Both the position numbers and the translations under genes were made by a program. A stretch of DNA of 64,000 nt from Paenibacillus sp. FSL W8-0426. Lineage in GTDB: Bacteria; Bacillota; Bacilli; Paenibacillales; Paenibacillaceae. The notes below the pieces were generated by a model that was not told the DNA's origin, did no database searches, and saw only the letters and a list, made by a program, of their open reading frames with translations. The DNA lies in NCBI RefSeq assembly GCF_037969725.1, contig NZ_CP150203.1, positions 4,728,001-4,792,000 of the forward strand, read 5' to 3'. Shown one piece after another: positions 25,351-33,355 of this stretch. Position 1 is the first letter of the stretch. Each line of letters begins with the position of its first letter.

Positions 25351-25706
25351 TGAACTTGAAAGAAATGCAAGAACTAATAAATTCATGTGAAGACTCAAAA
25401 GCAGAAATTTTAAGTAAAATGAACGATCTCTCTCCTATTTTGGGGTCTGACAGTGCGGGGCAGATTACCCAGCAGTACGCATCATTAAAGGAAGAATACG
25501 ACCGGTATAGCTACAGAATTGACACAATCAGAGAGATTATGGACAAAACGATCAAGACTGGTCGCCCTTCCTTGGGCATAGGAAAGACAGTTAAAATTAC
25601 TCTCCCAGAGGAAGAGTGGACTAAGATTAGTCAGATCATTGAAGCTGGGCAAGCTGCATCAGTAGCGGATTATTTCCGCCAACTGCACCAAAACCAATGT
25701 CAATAA
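25350..25706 (+). CDS. Putative ribbon-helix-helix protein expressed from prophage
   Basis: 118-residue protein. The N-terminal two thirds is a coiled coil (about residues 3-75); the C-terminus KTVKITLPEEEWTKISQIIE has the beta-strand-helix-helix pattern of RHH DNA-binding proteins. TTG at 25350 is chosen because GGAGTGG lies six bases upstream; an ATG at 25335 has no ribosome binding site. It has its own promoter, an inverted repeat and a terminator, on the strand opposite the lytic genes, so it is a candidate lysogenic (moron-type) gene. Confidence 0.6.
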   Translation: MNLKEMQELINSCEDSKAEILSKMNDLSPILGSDSAGQITQQYASLKEEYDRYSYRIDTIREIMDKTIKTGRPSLGIGKTVKITLPEEEWTKISQIIEAGQAASVADYFRQLHQNQCQ

Positions 25707-25737
25707 GAGCTGAAACCACGCCTATACAGCGAATAAG

Positions 25738-25764
25738 AGCGCCCCGGAATGAGGCGCTTTTTTA
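25738..25764 (+). terminator. Intrinsic terminator after RHH-like gene
   Basis: AGCGCC-ccggaatga-GGCGCT followed by TTTTTT on the plus strand. The reverse complement also ends the leftward operon at 25768 less efficiently. Confidence 0.85.
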
Positions 25765-25767
25765 CGT

Positions 25768-26367
25768 TTACGCCGCGGTTAGCATTGTAATATCCGCTTC
25801 CTCGCGCACAATCTCCGTCTCATTCATCGCGCCCATCTCTTCGGCCCACCGCTTGCCCAGACCGCGACAGTTAACGAATGGTTCCGTAAGCTCTCCGCCA
25901 GTTTCGTAGAGGTTATACGGAATGACTGGACCCGGCGCCGTGTCGCGCTTGTACTGTTTGGCCCGCGCCTGATTACGAATTTTAGCGTGCTCATCGACGT
26001 GAATAAGCTCTTTAGTACTGCGCTTTCTGCGCTTAGGGACGCGATAATTACGTCCGTCCGCTCCGTATTCTTCCGCAACCTCTAGTGGCACCTCATTCTC
26101 ACGCCGGCGCTCAAACTGGCGCTCAGATAGGAACGGATACTCTTCGTTACGCGACTTCATGCGGTCCGTATTCGTCAACTCCTCGCGCAATATATAGTCG
26201 CTAAGGATGTCAAGCTGCGCAGGGTCCGGCGATACTCCGTGCGCCTCTACGTAAGAGTCGATAAGCGCGCTAACGGCCGCCATTCTCTCCGTACGATCCT
26301 CGATATTAAGCCCGATAATTTCCGTCACCTTATCCGCAAATTCCGCTTTATAATTACTCACGCGCAT
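25768..26367 (-). CDS. Conserved phage protein of unknown function
   Basis: 199-residue basic, mostly helical protein. Patterns such as RTERMAAVSALIDSYVEAHG, then LDILSDYILREELT and a Lys/Arg-rich VPKRRKRSTKE, are found in a conserved family that often sits after a sigma-like gene at the end of early operons in Bacillus-type phages. A nucleic-acid-associated role is likely from its charge. Overlaps the preceding sigma-like gene by 10 bases. Confidence 0.65.
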   Translation of the reverse strand: MRVSNYKAEFADKVTEIIGLNIEDRTERMAAVSALIDSYVEAHGVSPDPAQLDILSDYILREELTNTDRMKSRNEEYPFLSERQFERRRENEVPLEVAEEYGADGRNYRVPKRRKRSTKELIHVDEHAKIRNQARAKQYKRDTAPGPVIPYNLYETGGELTEPFVNCRGLGKRWAEEMGAMNETEIVREEADITMLTAA

Positions 26368-26828
26368 TCCTCCGTTTGGTTAATTTCGATGCCTTGGTGC
26401 TGGCGTAAAAACTCCGCTGTTTCTTCCGGATTTAACTGCGCAACCAAATCCTGCGCATCATACTCAACGCAAACCTCGCCGTACTCCCACCGCTTATAAA
26501 CTGCCGCCAATTTCTCAGCCGCGCGATCAAGCGTTTCGCCCAGCGTTTGTTGCGTAATCCCCATCAGCTCCGCCGCCTTGGCCTGCGTAATGTCTACGCC
26601 GTAAACCCACGCAATTGCTTCCGTCTGGCGCTCCGTGAGGCCAGCCGAGTTAATCGCGCTGTGCAAATCGATGAGGATATCGCAAGCGGCGTAGTCGCCC
26701 CGAAAGCGTGCGGAACTGATGCGGTGGCGGTCGCGTAATAACGCCTTTACGCCGGCCGCGTCGTTTAGCGAGTATTTGACGGAATAGCTGCGCGAACCTT
26801 TTTCAACGTCAATCTTAACGTGACCCAT
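26358..26828 (-). CDS. Sigma-70 region 4-like transcription regulator
   Basis: 156-residue protein with a region 4 helix-turn-helix: LTERQTEAIAWVYGVDITQA, then AAELMGITQQTLGETLDRA (about residues 62-105). There is no region 2. Proteins of this kind (ArpU/late sigma-like) act as activators of late phage genes. It is near the end of the replication operon and upstream of the immunity region, which fits a switch from early to late transcription. Confidence 0.75.
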   Translation of the reverse strand: MGHVKIDVEKGSRSYSVKYSLNDAAGVKALLRDRHRISSARFRGDYAACDILIDLHSAINSAGLTERQTEAIAWVYGVDITQAKAAELMGITQQTLGETLDRAAEKLAAVYKRWEYGEVCVEYDAQDLVAQLNPEETAEFLRQHQGIEINQTEECA

Positions 26829-26851
26829 ACGTACATCCGCTCCCTTTTAAC

Positions 26852-26891
26852 GTAGAGTGCGCGCAGGCCCGAAGGCCCGCCGCAACTCTAC
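26852..26891 (-). terminator. Strong hairpin between zinc-finger and sigma-like genes
   Basis: GTAGAGT and ACTCTAC arms enclose an inner GGGCC-TTCG-GGCC stem. There is no U-tract on the minus strand directly after it, so it may be an attenuator or a processing stem rather than a full terminator. Confidence 0.5.
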
Positions 26892-26917
26892 CGTGAATTT
26901 TTCGAACACTTACGTTT

Positions 26918-27112
26918 TCATACGGTTATGCGTACGATACCCAACTCGTTCTCTACGTACTGTTCCTCGCAAAATCCGTCGTGCGTCCGTTCTCCGCTCG
27001 CGTAAGTTGTCACGAATGATCCGCGCTCAATCGGTTCGCCGCAATATGCGCAATAACAGGCGATTTTCACACGCTCACCTGGCGGCGGGAACCGGTCAAA
27101 GCTCCCGCTCAT
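26918..27112 (-). CDS. Small zinc-finger protein
   Basis: 64-residue protein with CYCAYCGEPIERG and a later FCEEQ, a treble-clef-like Cys pattern. ATG at 27112 has GGAGGTGG upstream; the longer frame to 27202 is rejected. Function unknown. Confidence 0.65.
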   Translation of the reverse strand: MSGSFDRFPPPGERVKIACYCAYCGEPIERGSFVTTYASGERTHDGFCEEQYVENELGIVRITV

Positions 27113-27260
27113 CGTCCGCGGCCACCTCCCTGTCGTCCCTCCGCTTCTGCAGCGGTGTCCGATCGTCATATTCGCGTCCTTCCAACGCGTCAATCCGTCC
27201 ATTTACGTAACCGGCCTCGTAGCCTTTGCGCCACTCTTTCGCGATGTTAACGGATGTCAT
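27096..27260 (-). CDS. Small charged phage protein
   Basis: 54-residue protein (SVNIAKEWRKGYEAGYVNGR, then many Arg/Asp/Glu). It starts within the stop of the kinase gene (ATGA) and overlaps the zinc-finger gene. The GYEAGYxxG pattern is frequent in small phage proteins. No function assigned. Confidence 0.6.
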   Translation of the reverse strand: MTSVNIAKEWRKGYEAGYVNGRIDALEGREYDDRTPLQKRRDDREVAADDEREL

Positions 27261-27952
27261 GCGGCATCACTTCCGGTCGAACGAAGTGAGCGGATCACTT
27301 CGTCAATCTGCGCGTACAGCTCCGGCAAGCCCGCATCGTTGACCACCGTAAAGTCCGCCGCGTAATCGTCAAGCGCCGTCTCCGTGCCGTGCGTAAGGTC
27401 TCGCAAGTCGAAGCGGTCGCCGGACTTAATGGCGCGATCAATGCGGAGGGCTTCCGGTGCTTCAACGCGGATGAGGACGTAGCCGGCGGCTTTGAGTGCG
27501 TCATATTCGTTAGGCTGGCGTACGTCTGAAATCACCGCGCGGAAATCGAGACTTGCGTAATATCCGCGCTGAACATCCGAGAGACACCGCTGCACCCAAA
27601 CGTCCTCGCCGACAACATCACGCATGAACTGGCCGTGAAACTGGTAGCCGATGCGAGGTTTAGGCTCGCGTGGGACCTCCGGATATCGACGGTGAAAATC
27701 GTCTTTCAGCGAGTCGCCGAACGCAAATCTTTCGTAGCCGTGTTCCGAAGTGAGATAACGGGCGACTTCGTCCTTACCTGCGCGGAGCTTTCCGATCAGG
27801 CCGATGTTAGGAAGACCATTTATTTGTCTGATTTTCCGCATCATCGGCGCGCCCATACAGTGCTTATGCCCGGCGTACGGTCTATCCCCGCCGATGTGGA
27901 CGTATGTTGAAGAGGGGTCTACTTTTTGACCGCAGTAGTCACACGTATTCAT
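27257..27952 (-). CDS. Deoxynucleoside monophosphate kinase-like protein
   Basis: 231-residue P-loop kinase of the T4 gp1 type. An N-terminal zinc finger (CDYCGQK at residues 4-10, then HKHC) precedes the kinase domain, whose P-loop is the degenerate IGLIGKLRAGKDEVARYL (about residues 50-67). FRAVISDVRQPNEYDAL is a further typical segment. It would make dNDPs from dNMPs and complements ThyX, dUTPase and NrdEF encoded nearby. ATG at 27952 has GGAGGTGG upstream. Confidence 0.8.
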   Translation of the reverse strand: MNTCDYCGQKVDPSSTYVHIGGDRPYAGHKHCMGAPMMRKIRQINGLPNIGLIGKLRAGKDEVARYLTSEHGYERFAFGDSLKDDFHRRYPEVPREPKPRIGYQFHGQFMRDVVGEDVWVQRCLSDVQRGYYASLDFRAVISDVRQPNEYDALKAAGYVLIRVEAPEALRIDRAIKSGDRFDLRDLTHGTETALDDYAADFTVVNDAGLPELYAQIDEVIRSLRSTGSDAA

Positions 27953-28155
27953 TCCGCAGCCACCTCCGTCCAATTGTCGTCAGCATCCAACGCAATAATC
28001 TGCGAAGGAGCTGCGGTTAGTTTCGCGATCGCATAATTCGGAAACTTTTCGTAATGGTAGCGCAGGGCCAACTTAGCTGGACCGCTTGACGTGTACGCCT
28101 TGTTATGCGCAATTTCTCCGGTCGATGTATCGATAATTACGTACGTTGTGTACAA
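27949..28155 (-). CDS. Small phage protein of unknown function
   Basis: 68-residue protein beginning with VIIDTSTGEIAHNKAYTSSG, a beta-hairpin pattern seen in small phage proteins that describe host-like surfaces. TTG start has AAGGAGGTG upstream. It overlaps the kinase gene by four bases. No function assigned. Confidence 0.6.
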   Translation of the reverse strand: MYTTYVIIDTSTGEIAHNKAYTSSGPAKLALRYHYEKFPNYAIAKLTAAPSQIIALDADDNWTEVAAE

Positions 28156-29439
28156 TTACGCCACCTCCTTCCGCGGCTCTGCGCTGTTTGATTCGCGGGA
28201 ATCGTCGATTACTTTGCACGCTTTGATATACGTCCATCCTCCGCCTTTGAACGTTAGTCCCTTGTCCGCCATATCGTAACCGTCCGGTTTGACCGCGCTT
28301 ACCTCCATACCTCTGCGTTCCGCGTATCCGTGCTCATCTACGACATCGCCAACGCGAACTTCCGTCGGATTAGGCGCGCTCAGATACTCCGCCGGCACTT
28401 CGAGCCCTAACGCACGTCTCAGCGCAATCGCGCGTCCGATATGCGAGTTGAAGACGTCTCCTGGCGCGCATTTTGCGATGCCTCGCGCCCAAACGGTGTC
28501 GTTCGCCGTAACAAGCAGCGCTTTGACCGACCGTTTTGTGACGTTAACCTCGAATCTGACGTAATCCTCCTTAGGGTGCAAGTTGAATACCGCGAGACGA
28601 TCCGTATCACCGTTAACGGGAACGTTCCTGATGCGGCTGGATTGCAACGTTGTGACATCCGCCTTGGCCCGCTCGACAATCGCATCACGGCGCTGCTGAT
28701 CCGAGAGGTATGACGGAGCATCGTACGTGGCTGGGCGGCTGAACACGACCTTTCCGCAATTCGGATGAGGCTCACGAATCTCCTGCGCAAGTCTCGCAAG
28801 GTCTGCGTTAACCTCCGCGAACGTCATCGGTTTGGGTTCGCCGGATTCCAACGCCGCCAACCGTTGCTCAAGCGCAGTTACTCGCGTAGCCAATTTCGCG
28901 ATGATTTCGGCCGCTTGGTCGGGCGCGCTTTGATCGGAAAGGGATGGCGCTGGTTTGGCGGATTCTACCGGTTCGAGTACGAGATAGTGTCCGTCAAGTG
29001 CGTTCCTACCATTGCGTAGCCCGGCCGCAGGGTACGCCCAATCATCGTTCTCCACAACGAATACATCTCCGATCCTAAACGTCGCTTTTTCTCCCGTAAC
29101 AATCACGCGCTCTCCCACCGCAGCTTTCCGGTCGACCACGCGAAGGCGCTCTCCGTTGATGCGGAGGATATCGGTCGGTTCGAGGACTACATACGTTTCG
29201 TGTACGGTATCGAGGAATCCGTCCTCATCATGCGTTAGCGTTGTATCAATAGAACCATCGCTAAACTGGTTATTTCGCGTACACTTTCCGATGGAACCTA
29301 CGAGCGCTTTGCGCCCAATACCGTTTACCTGCGTAACCTTGACGAGATCACCTACGCGCGCCTTCCGTTTAACCTCGCGATATTCACGCATGTTTCCGCC
29401 CAGGCTTTCGTCTTTCAATACGGTAATGTTTGCGTTCAT
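28156..29439 (-). CDS. Modular beta-rich protein with two YREV modules and conserved C-terminal domain
   Basis: 427-residue protein. Two repeat modules (about 17-94 and 95-160) begin with YREVKRKARVGDLVKV and RLRVVDRKAAVGERVIV and each end with a YVVLEP or YLVLEP motif; the fold is probably SH3/KOW-like. A coiled coil follows (about 170-195), then a C-terminal domain with FEVNVTKRSVKALLV and GIAKCAPGDVFNSHIGRAIA. The same C-terminal domain is found in the protein at 34646-35548. Function unknown; nucleic acid binding is possible. Confidence 0.65.
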   Translation of the reverse strand: MNANITVLKDESLGGNMREYREVKRKARVGDLVKVTQVNGIGRKALVGSIGKCTRNNQFSDGSIDTTLTHDEDGFLDTVHETYVVLEPTDILRINGERLRVVDRKAAVGERVIVTGEKATFRIGDVFVVENDDWAYPAAGLRNGRNALDGHYLVLEPVESAKPAPSLSDQSAPDQAAEIIAKLATRVTALEQRLAALESGEPKPMTFAEVNADLARLAQEIREPHPNCGKVVFSRPATYDAPSYLSDQQRRDAIVERAKADVTTLQSSRIRNVPVNGDTDRLAVFNLHPKEDYVRFEVNVTKRSVKALLVTANDTVWARGIAKCAPGDVFNSHIGRAIALRRALGLEVPAEYLSAPNPTEVRVGDVVDEHGYAERRGMEVSAVKPDGYDMADKGLTFKGGGWTYIKACKVIDDSRESNSAEPRKEVA

Positions 29440-29460
29440 ATAATCCGCTCCTCTTATCGT

Positions 29461-29904
29461 TTAGTTTTCGATTTTAACGCGCACTTTCTGGCGGCCGAAC
29501 TGGCGCGCCTCTTTCTCACTCGCGACCAATACGTCAAGTTTGCGGCCTTTGATTGCGCCACCTTTGTCGGCGGCAACCCCTTCGATCTCCTCACCGCCAG
29601 CCGTCCTTATGGTTATCCGCGTGCCAAGCGGAATAACTTTCGGATCGACTGCGATCACGGTGCGCCCCTTATGCGTTGTTGTGCGGCTGACGTCGAGGCC
29701 GGTCGCGGTGATTCCCGTGCAGCCTTCCGAACAGAATGCGGTATACGCGGTCGCCTCGTACGTGCGCCATTCGTCCGTCTGCGCCTTTACTTCCGCTGTT
29801 TTCGCAGATTTGCCTATTACCTGCGAAGGCTTGGCGGTAGCTTGCGGCGGTTCGTTGACTGCGTACATTGCTGCGACATATGCGACGATGATTAGCGTAG
29901 TTAT
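29461..29904 (-). CDS. 3D-domain cell-wall protein (RlpA/MltA-like fold)
   Basis: About 147 residues. C-terminal 3D domain: TAYTAFCSEGCTGITATG, then IAVDPKVIPLGTRI and the Asp-containing AADKGGAIKGRKLDV. Such domains cleave or bind peptidoglycan. The first ATG is at 29868, but the frame is open upstream and encodes TTLIIVAYVAAMYAV, an export or anchor segment. I place the start at an ATA at 29904 that overlaps the previous stop (ATAA); this is an inference. It lies among early/replication genes, not in a lysis cassette, so a role in wall remodelling or superinfection exclusion is possible. Confidence 0.7.
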   Translation of the reverse strand: MTTLIIVAYVAAMYAVNEPPQATAKPSQVIGKSAKTAEVKAQTDEWRTYEATAYTAFCSEGCTGITATGLDVSRTTTHKGRTVIAVDPKVIPLGTRITIRTAGGEEIEGVAADKGGAIKGRKLDVLVASEKEARQFGRQKVRVKIEN

Positions 29905-30512
29905 TCGCGAGGTTCCGCACCGCCTTCCGGATTGAAATGCGCGTCAATCTTAGCGATAAGGGCTGCGCGTGCTTCGGCTGGCGTGATTTTAGTTAGCGCG
30001 GATGGCGAGAACCATTCGTAATCATCAACCACGATGCCTTCGCCGCGAATCGGGTAGTTCGCGTCATTATCGATCCGCGTGACCTTTACGATATCCCCTT
30101 CGCTGAACTCGTCGACGGACGTTGTATCCGTAACCCGCGCATAATCTCCGACTTTCAGGCGTGACTCTTCGGCAAGCTGCGCCTCGATTTGCGCGATCTC
30201 AGCCGTGAGCGTTGCGAGTTGGTCGCGTTTGGTTGCGAGAAGAGCTTCGGTCGAAACAACTTTGCGATACAACGTAAACCCAGCGCTCCCAACGAAGGTA
30301 AAATCGCCATCCGAATCGTAAACGCCTACGTCTCCGTCATGATCCTTGACTACGGGATGGAAAGTGCCACGCGGCATCCAGCGATTATCTAGAATACTTT
30401 GCGCGATGTCGCCAACCTGCGCGGCAGTACTCTCATGCTGCGTTTCGTAGTACTCACCGTTGTATTCGATGAAACCTTCGCCTACGTTTTTAATTCCGTG
30501 TAATTTCGCCAT
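29901..30512 (-). CDS. Modular protein with two SH3-like modules
   Basis: 203-residue member of the modular family. Module 1 (about 12-88) ends FTLYRKV; module 2 (about 125-185) begins SRLKVGDYARVTDTTS and includes FSEGDIVKVTRID. A coiled coil (about 90-120) links them. Module 2 is close to the fourth module of the 484-residue protein at 45340-46794. Function unknown. Confidence 0.6.
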   Translation of the reverse strand: MAKLHGIKNVGEGFIEYNGEYYETQHESTAAQVGDIAQSILDNRWMPRGTFHPVVKDHDGDVGVYDSDGDFTFVGSAGFTLYRKVVSTEALLATKRDQLATLTAEIAQIEAQLAEESRLKVGDYARVTDTTSVDEFSEGDIVKVTRIDNDANYPIRGEGIVVDDYEWFSPSALTKITPAEARAALIAKIDAHFNPEGGAEPRE

Positions 30513-30544
30513 CTAATCCGCTCCTTTAGTGTTAATTTTCGTTG

Positions 30545-30832
30545 TTATATGTCGTAATCGTACGAACTAACCTCGCGAATCTCTTCGATCAATAACGTGC
30601 GTTCCCGCGAATTGACTCCGGCATACTCCGCCATGATCTCGCCAGTCAGCACGTCGTCAGGCGTCTTGGCCGCGATGATAACGCCAGTGACTTCGCCGGA
30701 CCGCGCCATGTCTGCGTATCGTTCGAGTAGCGCGATGACGGCGGCTTGTGCGATTGATTCCGGAGTTGGGCGCGGTACGAACGGGAGGACTTCGGCGAGT
30801 TGGTGTGGCTCTTGCGTTGGGCTGTCGCTCAT
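30545..30832 (-). CDS. Small phage protein of unknown function
   Basis: 95-residue protein: Pro-rich N-terminus, a helix (AQAAVIALLERYADMARSGE), then EVTGVIIAAKTPDDVLTGE, a beta pattern seen in small phage proteins that look like regulators. Acidic C-terminus. Overlaps its upstream neighbour by four bases. Confidence 0.6.
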   Translation of the reverse strand: MSDSPTQEPHQLAEVLPFVPRPTPESIAQAAVIALLERYADMARSGEVTGVIIAAKTPDDVLTGEIMAEYAGVNSRERTLLIEEIREVSSYDYDI

Positions 30833-31038
30833 TCTGCGTCCTCCTTCGCGTACAGTTCATCAAGCTTTCTGCGCAGTTCTACGATCAAGCCCTCCGCCTG
30901 ATTAACGGACAGACCGATGTGTTCGTCATATATCGGATCACCTTCGACCCAAATAGCACAGGCGTCATCGTCATTTCTCACGTTATCGAACGTTGTGTCT
31001 ACGTCAACAAAATTCCACTTAACCTTAACGTCGCTCAT
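30829..31038 (-). CDS. Small acidic protein of unknown function
   Basis: 69-residue acidic protein (KVKWNFVDVDTTFDNVRND) with a C-terminal helix (QAEGLIVELRRKLDELYAK). It directly follows thyX and overlaps the next gene. No family recognised. Confidence 0.6.
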   Translation of the reverse strand: MSDVKVKWNFVDVDTTFDNVRNDDDACAIWVEGDPIYDEHIGLSVNQAEGLIVELRRKLDELYAKEDAE

Positions 31039-31758
31039 TTACGCGTCCTCCTTTTTCGTAAGCAACTCGCCAATCGATACGGGAAACCGCGCTTCAATCA
31101 GCGTGAGCACCGCCTTGGCATACGCCTGTATTTCGGCCTGCGCATCATGTTCGAGCCGCTGCGCCAGGAAATGCGCGACACTCTGCAGGCTTGCGGTCCA
31201 ATACCAGCGCACATACATTCCGTAGGCCGGCAGGAATAGGCGCGCTTGCTCTGCGCAGATACCATTCGCGAGTGCCCATTCGTAATGATCAAGACCGCGC
31301 TCAATCGTCTGCGATAGGCGGTACATCGCTTCCTCTCCGATCGCCCAACGGACTACTTCTCCGCTACCTTGCTTCGAGTTCTCCGGAGCACTGCGCCACT
31401 CGTCCGGAGTAGGCTCGTAGAATGCCGGTTCCTCCGTAATATATCGGCGGCTGCTTTCGTTCCATGCGTCTAAAGAATCTCCCGTTCCCTCTTGATGCGC
31501 GGAACCTACGATGTATTTCCACCACTGCCGCGCTACCATTAACGGCGCGTAAACTTCGAACTGCGCGATCGCATGGCGGAATGGACTCGTATGATTTTCG
31601 CGCGCCAGGAACTTAATGAGGCGTATGTCGCGTTCCGTGAGCTCGTGCGATTCCTTTGCGTATGAGACGCGGGCGGCATTAACCGGGGTCAAGTCCGTGC
31701 CCATTGCGTCGACTAGGCGGACGTAACCGTTGTCGAGTACGTTGATTTTATCGTTCAA
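31039..31758 (-). CDS. thyX: Flavin-dependent thymidylate synthase
   Basis: 239-residue ThyX, making dTMP from dUMP with FAD, NADPH and methylene-THF. The signature is split: ARQWWKY (about residue 74) replaces the usual RQWxRHR and is followed by a longer loop before WNESSRRY. This variant with an inserted loop is known from other phages. HTSPFRHA near residue 55 is conserved. It lies with dUTPase and NrdEF in the nucleotide operon. Confidence 0.92.
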   Translation of the reverse strand: MNDKINVLDNGYVRLVDAMGTDLTPVNAARVSYAKESHELTERDIRLIKFLARENHTSPFRHAIAQFEVYAPLMVARQWWKYIVGSAHQEGTGDSLDAWNESSRRYITEEPAFYEPTPDEWRSAPENSKQGSGEVVRWAIGEEAMYRLSQTIERGLDHYEWALANGICAEQARLFLPAYGMYVRWYWTASLQSVAHFLAQRLEHDAQAEIQAYAKAVLTLIEARFPVSIGELLTKKEDA

Positions 31759-31982
31759 TTAGCGTCATCTCCTTTACGTTCGATTTTAACTTTCGCCTTA
31801 ATTCCTCCGAACACGACGAGCGGCAGCCAAAGTAGCGCAATTATTAACAGAAACACGCGTTGCATCTGCGGCGACCTTTCGAGTTCCCGGGCACCTTCCA
31901 TGTCCAGATCGATAACGCCGAACTTTGCGAAGGCAATCGCGACCAACATGCCTATCGCGAGATAAACGCTGATTACGAGCAT
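31755..31982 (-). CDS. Small membrane protein
   Basis: 75-residue protein with two transmembrane helices (SVYLAIGMLVAIAFAKFGV and FLLIIALLWLPLVVFGGI) and a basic C-terminus. Overlaps thyX by four bases. Function unknown. Confidence 0.65.
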   Translation of the reverse strand: MLVISVYLAIGMLVAIAFAKFGVIDLDMEGARELERSPQMQRVFLLIIALLWLPLVVFGGIKAKVKIERKGDDAN

Positions 31983-31994
31983 TGCGTCAACTCC

Positions 31995-32081
31995 TTATCG
32001 TATAATCGTCCGGATCAACACGCCGACCCAAAACGTTGTACAGTATGCGATGATGATTGCGTAGGTAATGCGTTTGATCAA
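31995..32081 (-). CDS. Tiny membrane peptide
   Basis: 28 residues with one hydrophobic helix (ITYAIIIAYCTTFWVGVLI) flanked by basic residues. TTG start has AAGGAG ten bases upstream. Short but with good signals. Confidence 0.45.
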   Translation of the reverse strand: MIKRITYAIIIAYCTTFWVGVLIRTIIR

Positions 32082-32088
32082 ATTGCGG

Positions 32089-32259
32089 TCACTCCTTATT
32101 GCGCGTTACCAATTCGTTATATTCCTCGATCCATTCGAGCGGTATCGGACGATCCGCGCAAATGAACCGGTTGATTGCCGCGTTGATTTCGTCGATGCGG
32201 TGGCATTCGTGAATAAAGCGCGGCTTAATGCCGAGCGGTGGTTTAGGTGCTAGTTTCAT
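32089..32259 (-). CDS. Small phage protein of unknown function
   Basis: 56-residue protein, Pro-rich at the start and helical after (RIDEINAAINRFICADRPIP). ATG overlaps the dUTPase stop (ATGA). The LEWIEEYNELV ending is common in small phage proteins. Function unknown. Confidence 0.65.
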   Translation of the reverse strand: MKLAPKPPLGIKPRFIHECHRIDEINAAINRFICADRPIPLEWIEEYNELVTRNKE

Positions 32260-32783
32260 TCCGAAGTCACCCCGCTGTGCCCGAAGCCGCCGTCTCCACG
32301 CTCCGTATCGTCAAGCTCCGCGACCTCTTCGAAGGATGCGCGGGATACTGCGGCGAGTACTCCTTGGCAAATACGGTCACCTTTGCGGATGATGTACGTA
32401 CCTTCCGGAAGAAATCCGCGAACAGGCGAAGTTGTCGGGCTACCTTCGATATCTAACGCGTATCCTGCGGCCGCGTCCCACACTGGCGCAATGTTATCGA
32501 TAAGCACCGCAACCTCTCCGCGATAATCACCGTCGACCGTACCCGGCGAATTGGCTACGCGTAATTTCGTCTTCAATGTAACGCCTGATCGTGGCCGGAT
32601 TTGAATTTCGTAGCCCGGCGGAATCTGTACCGCGAATCCTAGCGGGACCTTTGCCGTCTCGCCTGGCGCGATAATCACGTCTTCCACCGCGACCAGATCG
32701 AAGCCGGCGGCCATTTCCGTTGCGTACTGCGGAATCTTAGCGTCCGGATGCAGGCGCTTGAATTTTACGTTAATTGCGTTCAT
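32256..32783 (-). CDS. dut: dUTPase
   Basis: 175-residue trimeric dUTPase. All motifs are visible: AAGFDLVA (motif 1), RPRSGVTLK (motif 2), GTVDGDYRGEV (motif 3), KGDRICQGVL (motif 4) and the C-terminal RGDGGFGHSG (motif 5). It removes dUTP and provides dUMP for ThyX. Contains an extra loop of about 25 residues between motifs 3 and 4 (AAAGYALDIEGSPTTSPVRG). Confidence 0.95.
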   Translation of the reverse strand: MNAINVKFKRLHPDAKIPQYATEMAAGFDLVAVEDVIIAPGETAKVPLGFAVQIPPGYEIQIRPRSGVTLKTKLRVANSPGTVDGDYRGEVAVLIDNIAPVWDAAAGYALDIEGSPTTSPVRGFLPEGTYIIRKGDRICQGVLAAVSRASFEEVAELDDTERGDGGFGHSGVTSE

Positions 32784-32932
32784 TCCGCGCCCTCCGTTTC
32801 TTCCATCATTTCACACGCGTAGCTATACCCAGCCCAGTTGTCTACGCCAGCCGCTTCAAGCGCGCCGAGAAATTCGCTATCCGCAACCAAACGCTCATAC
32901 TCCGACTTTGCGATAGTTACCGTTTCTTCCAT
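32780..32932 (-). CDS. Small acidic protein
   Basis: 50-residue acidic helical protein (TIAKSEYERLVADSEFLGAL). ATG at 32932 has AAGGAG upstream; stop overlaps the dUTPase start. The ISKSEYERLxxDxxFL pattern is a common coiled-coil motif in small phage proteins. Confidence 0.65.
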   Translation of the reverse strand: MEETVTIAKSEYERLVADSEFLGALEAAGVDNWAGYSYACEMMEETEGAE

Positions 32933-32959
32933 GCGATCACTCCTTCGTTAAATTAAGTT

Positions 32960-33106
32960 TCACATGAGCGCCCACACTACGACCAGCCCCGCAACCACTA
33001 ACGCAATCGCCGCCCAATCACGCGCAGCCTGTTCGCGTTCGATGCGTTTGGCTGGCGTAGTCTTCACGGAATAGCCGGTCGGCGTGCGTTCGAATTTATA
33101 CGCCAT
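32960..33106 (-). CDS. Small membrane-anchored protein
   Basis: 48-residue protein, basic N-terminal half and one C-terminal transmembrane helix (WAAIALVVAGLVVVWALM). Overlaps the preceding gene by 11 bases. Function unknown. Confidence 0.6.
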   Translation of the reverse strand: MAYKFERTPTGYSVKTTPAKRIEREQAARDWAAIALVVAGLVVVWALM

Positions 33107-33335
33107 TACGTGCGGCCACCTCCGACTCTAACTCCGCCACAGTATCGAAGAACATTGCCGCAAGGGATGCGCGTTTTGCCTTGTCAGTCCGGTCTAGTCG
33201 CGCCAAGAATAACTCGGACAGCATTACGCTGCTTTCTGGCGTGAGCAAATCGTTGATGTCCCCGCCCAATTCGTTCTCGTACGTTCGCGTTATCATCTGC
33301 AAAAGCATCAGCTTTCGCCTAATCTTTTCGTCCAT
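33096..33335 (-). CDS. Small helical protein of unknown function
   Basis: 79-residue helical protein (EKIRRKLMLLQMITRTYENE). ATG at 33335 has AAAGGAG upstream; the longer frame to 33362 is rejected. Directly follows the PhoH-like gene. Confidence 0.65.
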   Translation of the reverse strand: MDEKIRRKLMLLQMITRTYENELGGDINDLLTPESSVMLSELFLARLDRTDKAKRASLAAMFFDTVAELESEVAARNGV

Positions 33336-33355
33336 GTTAACGTCTCCTTTTGCAC

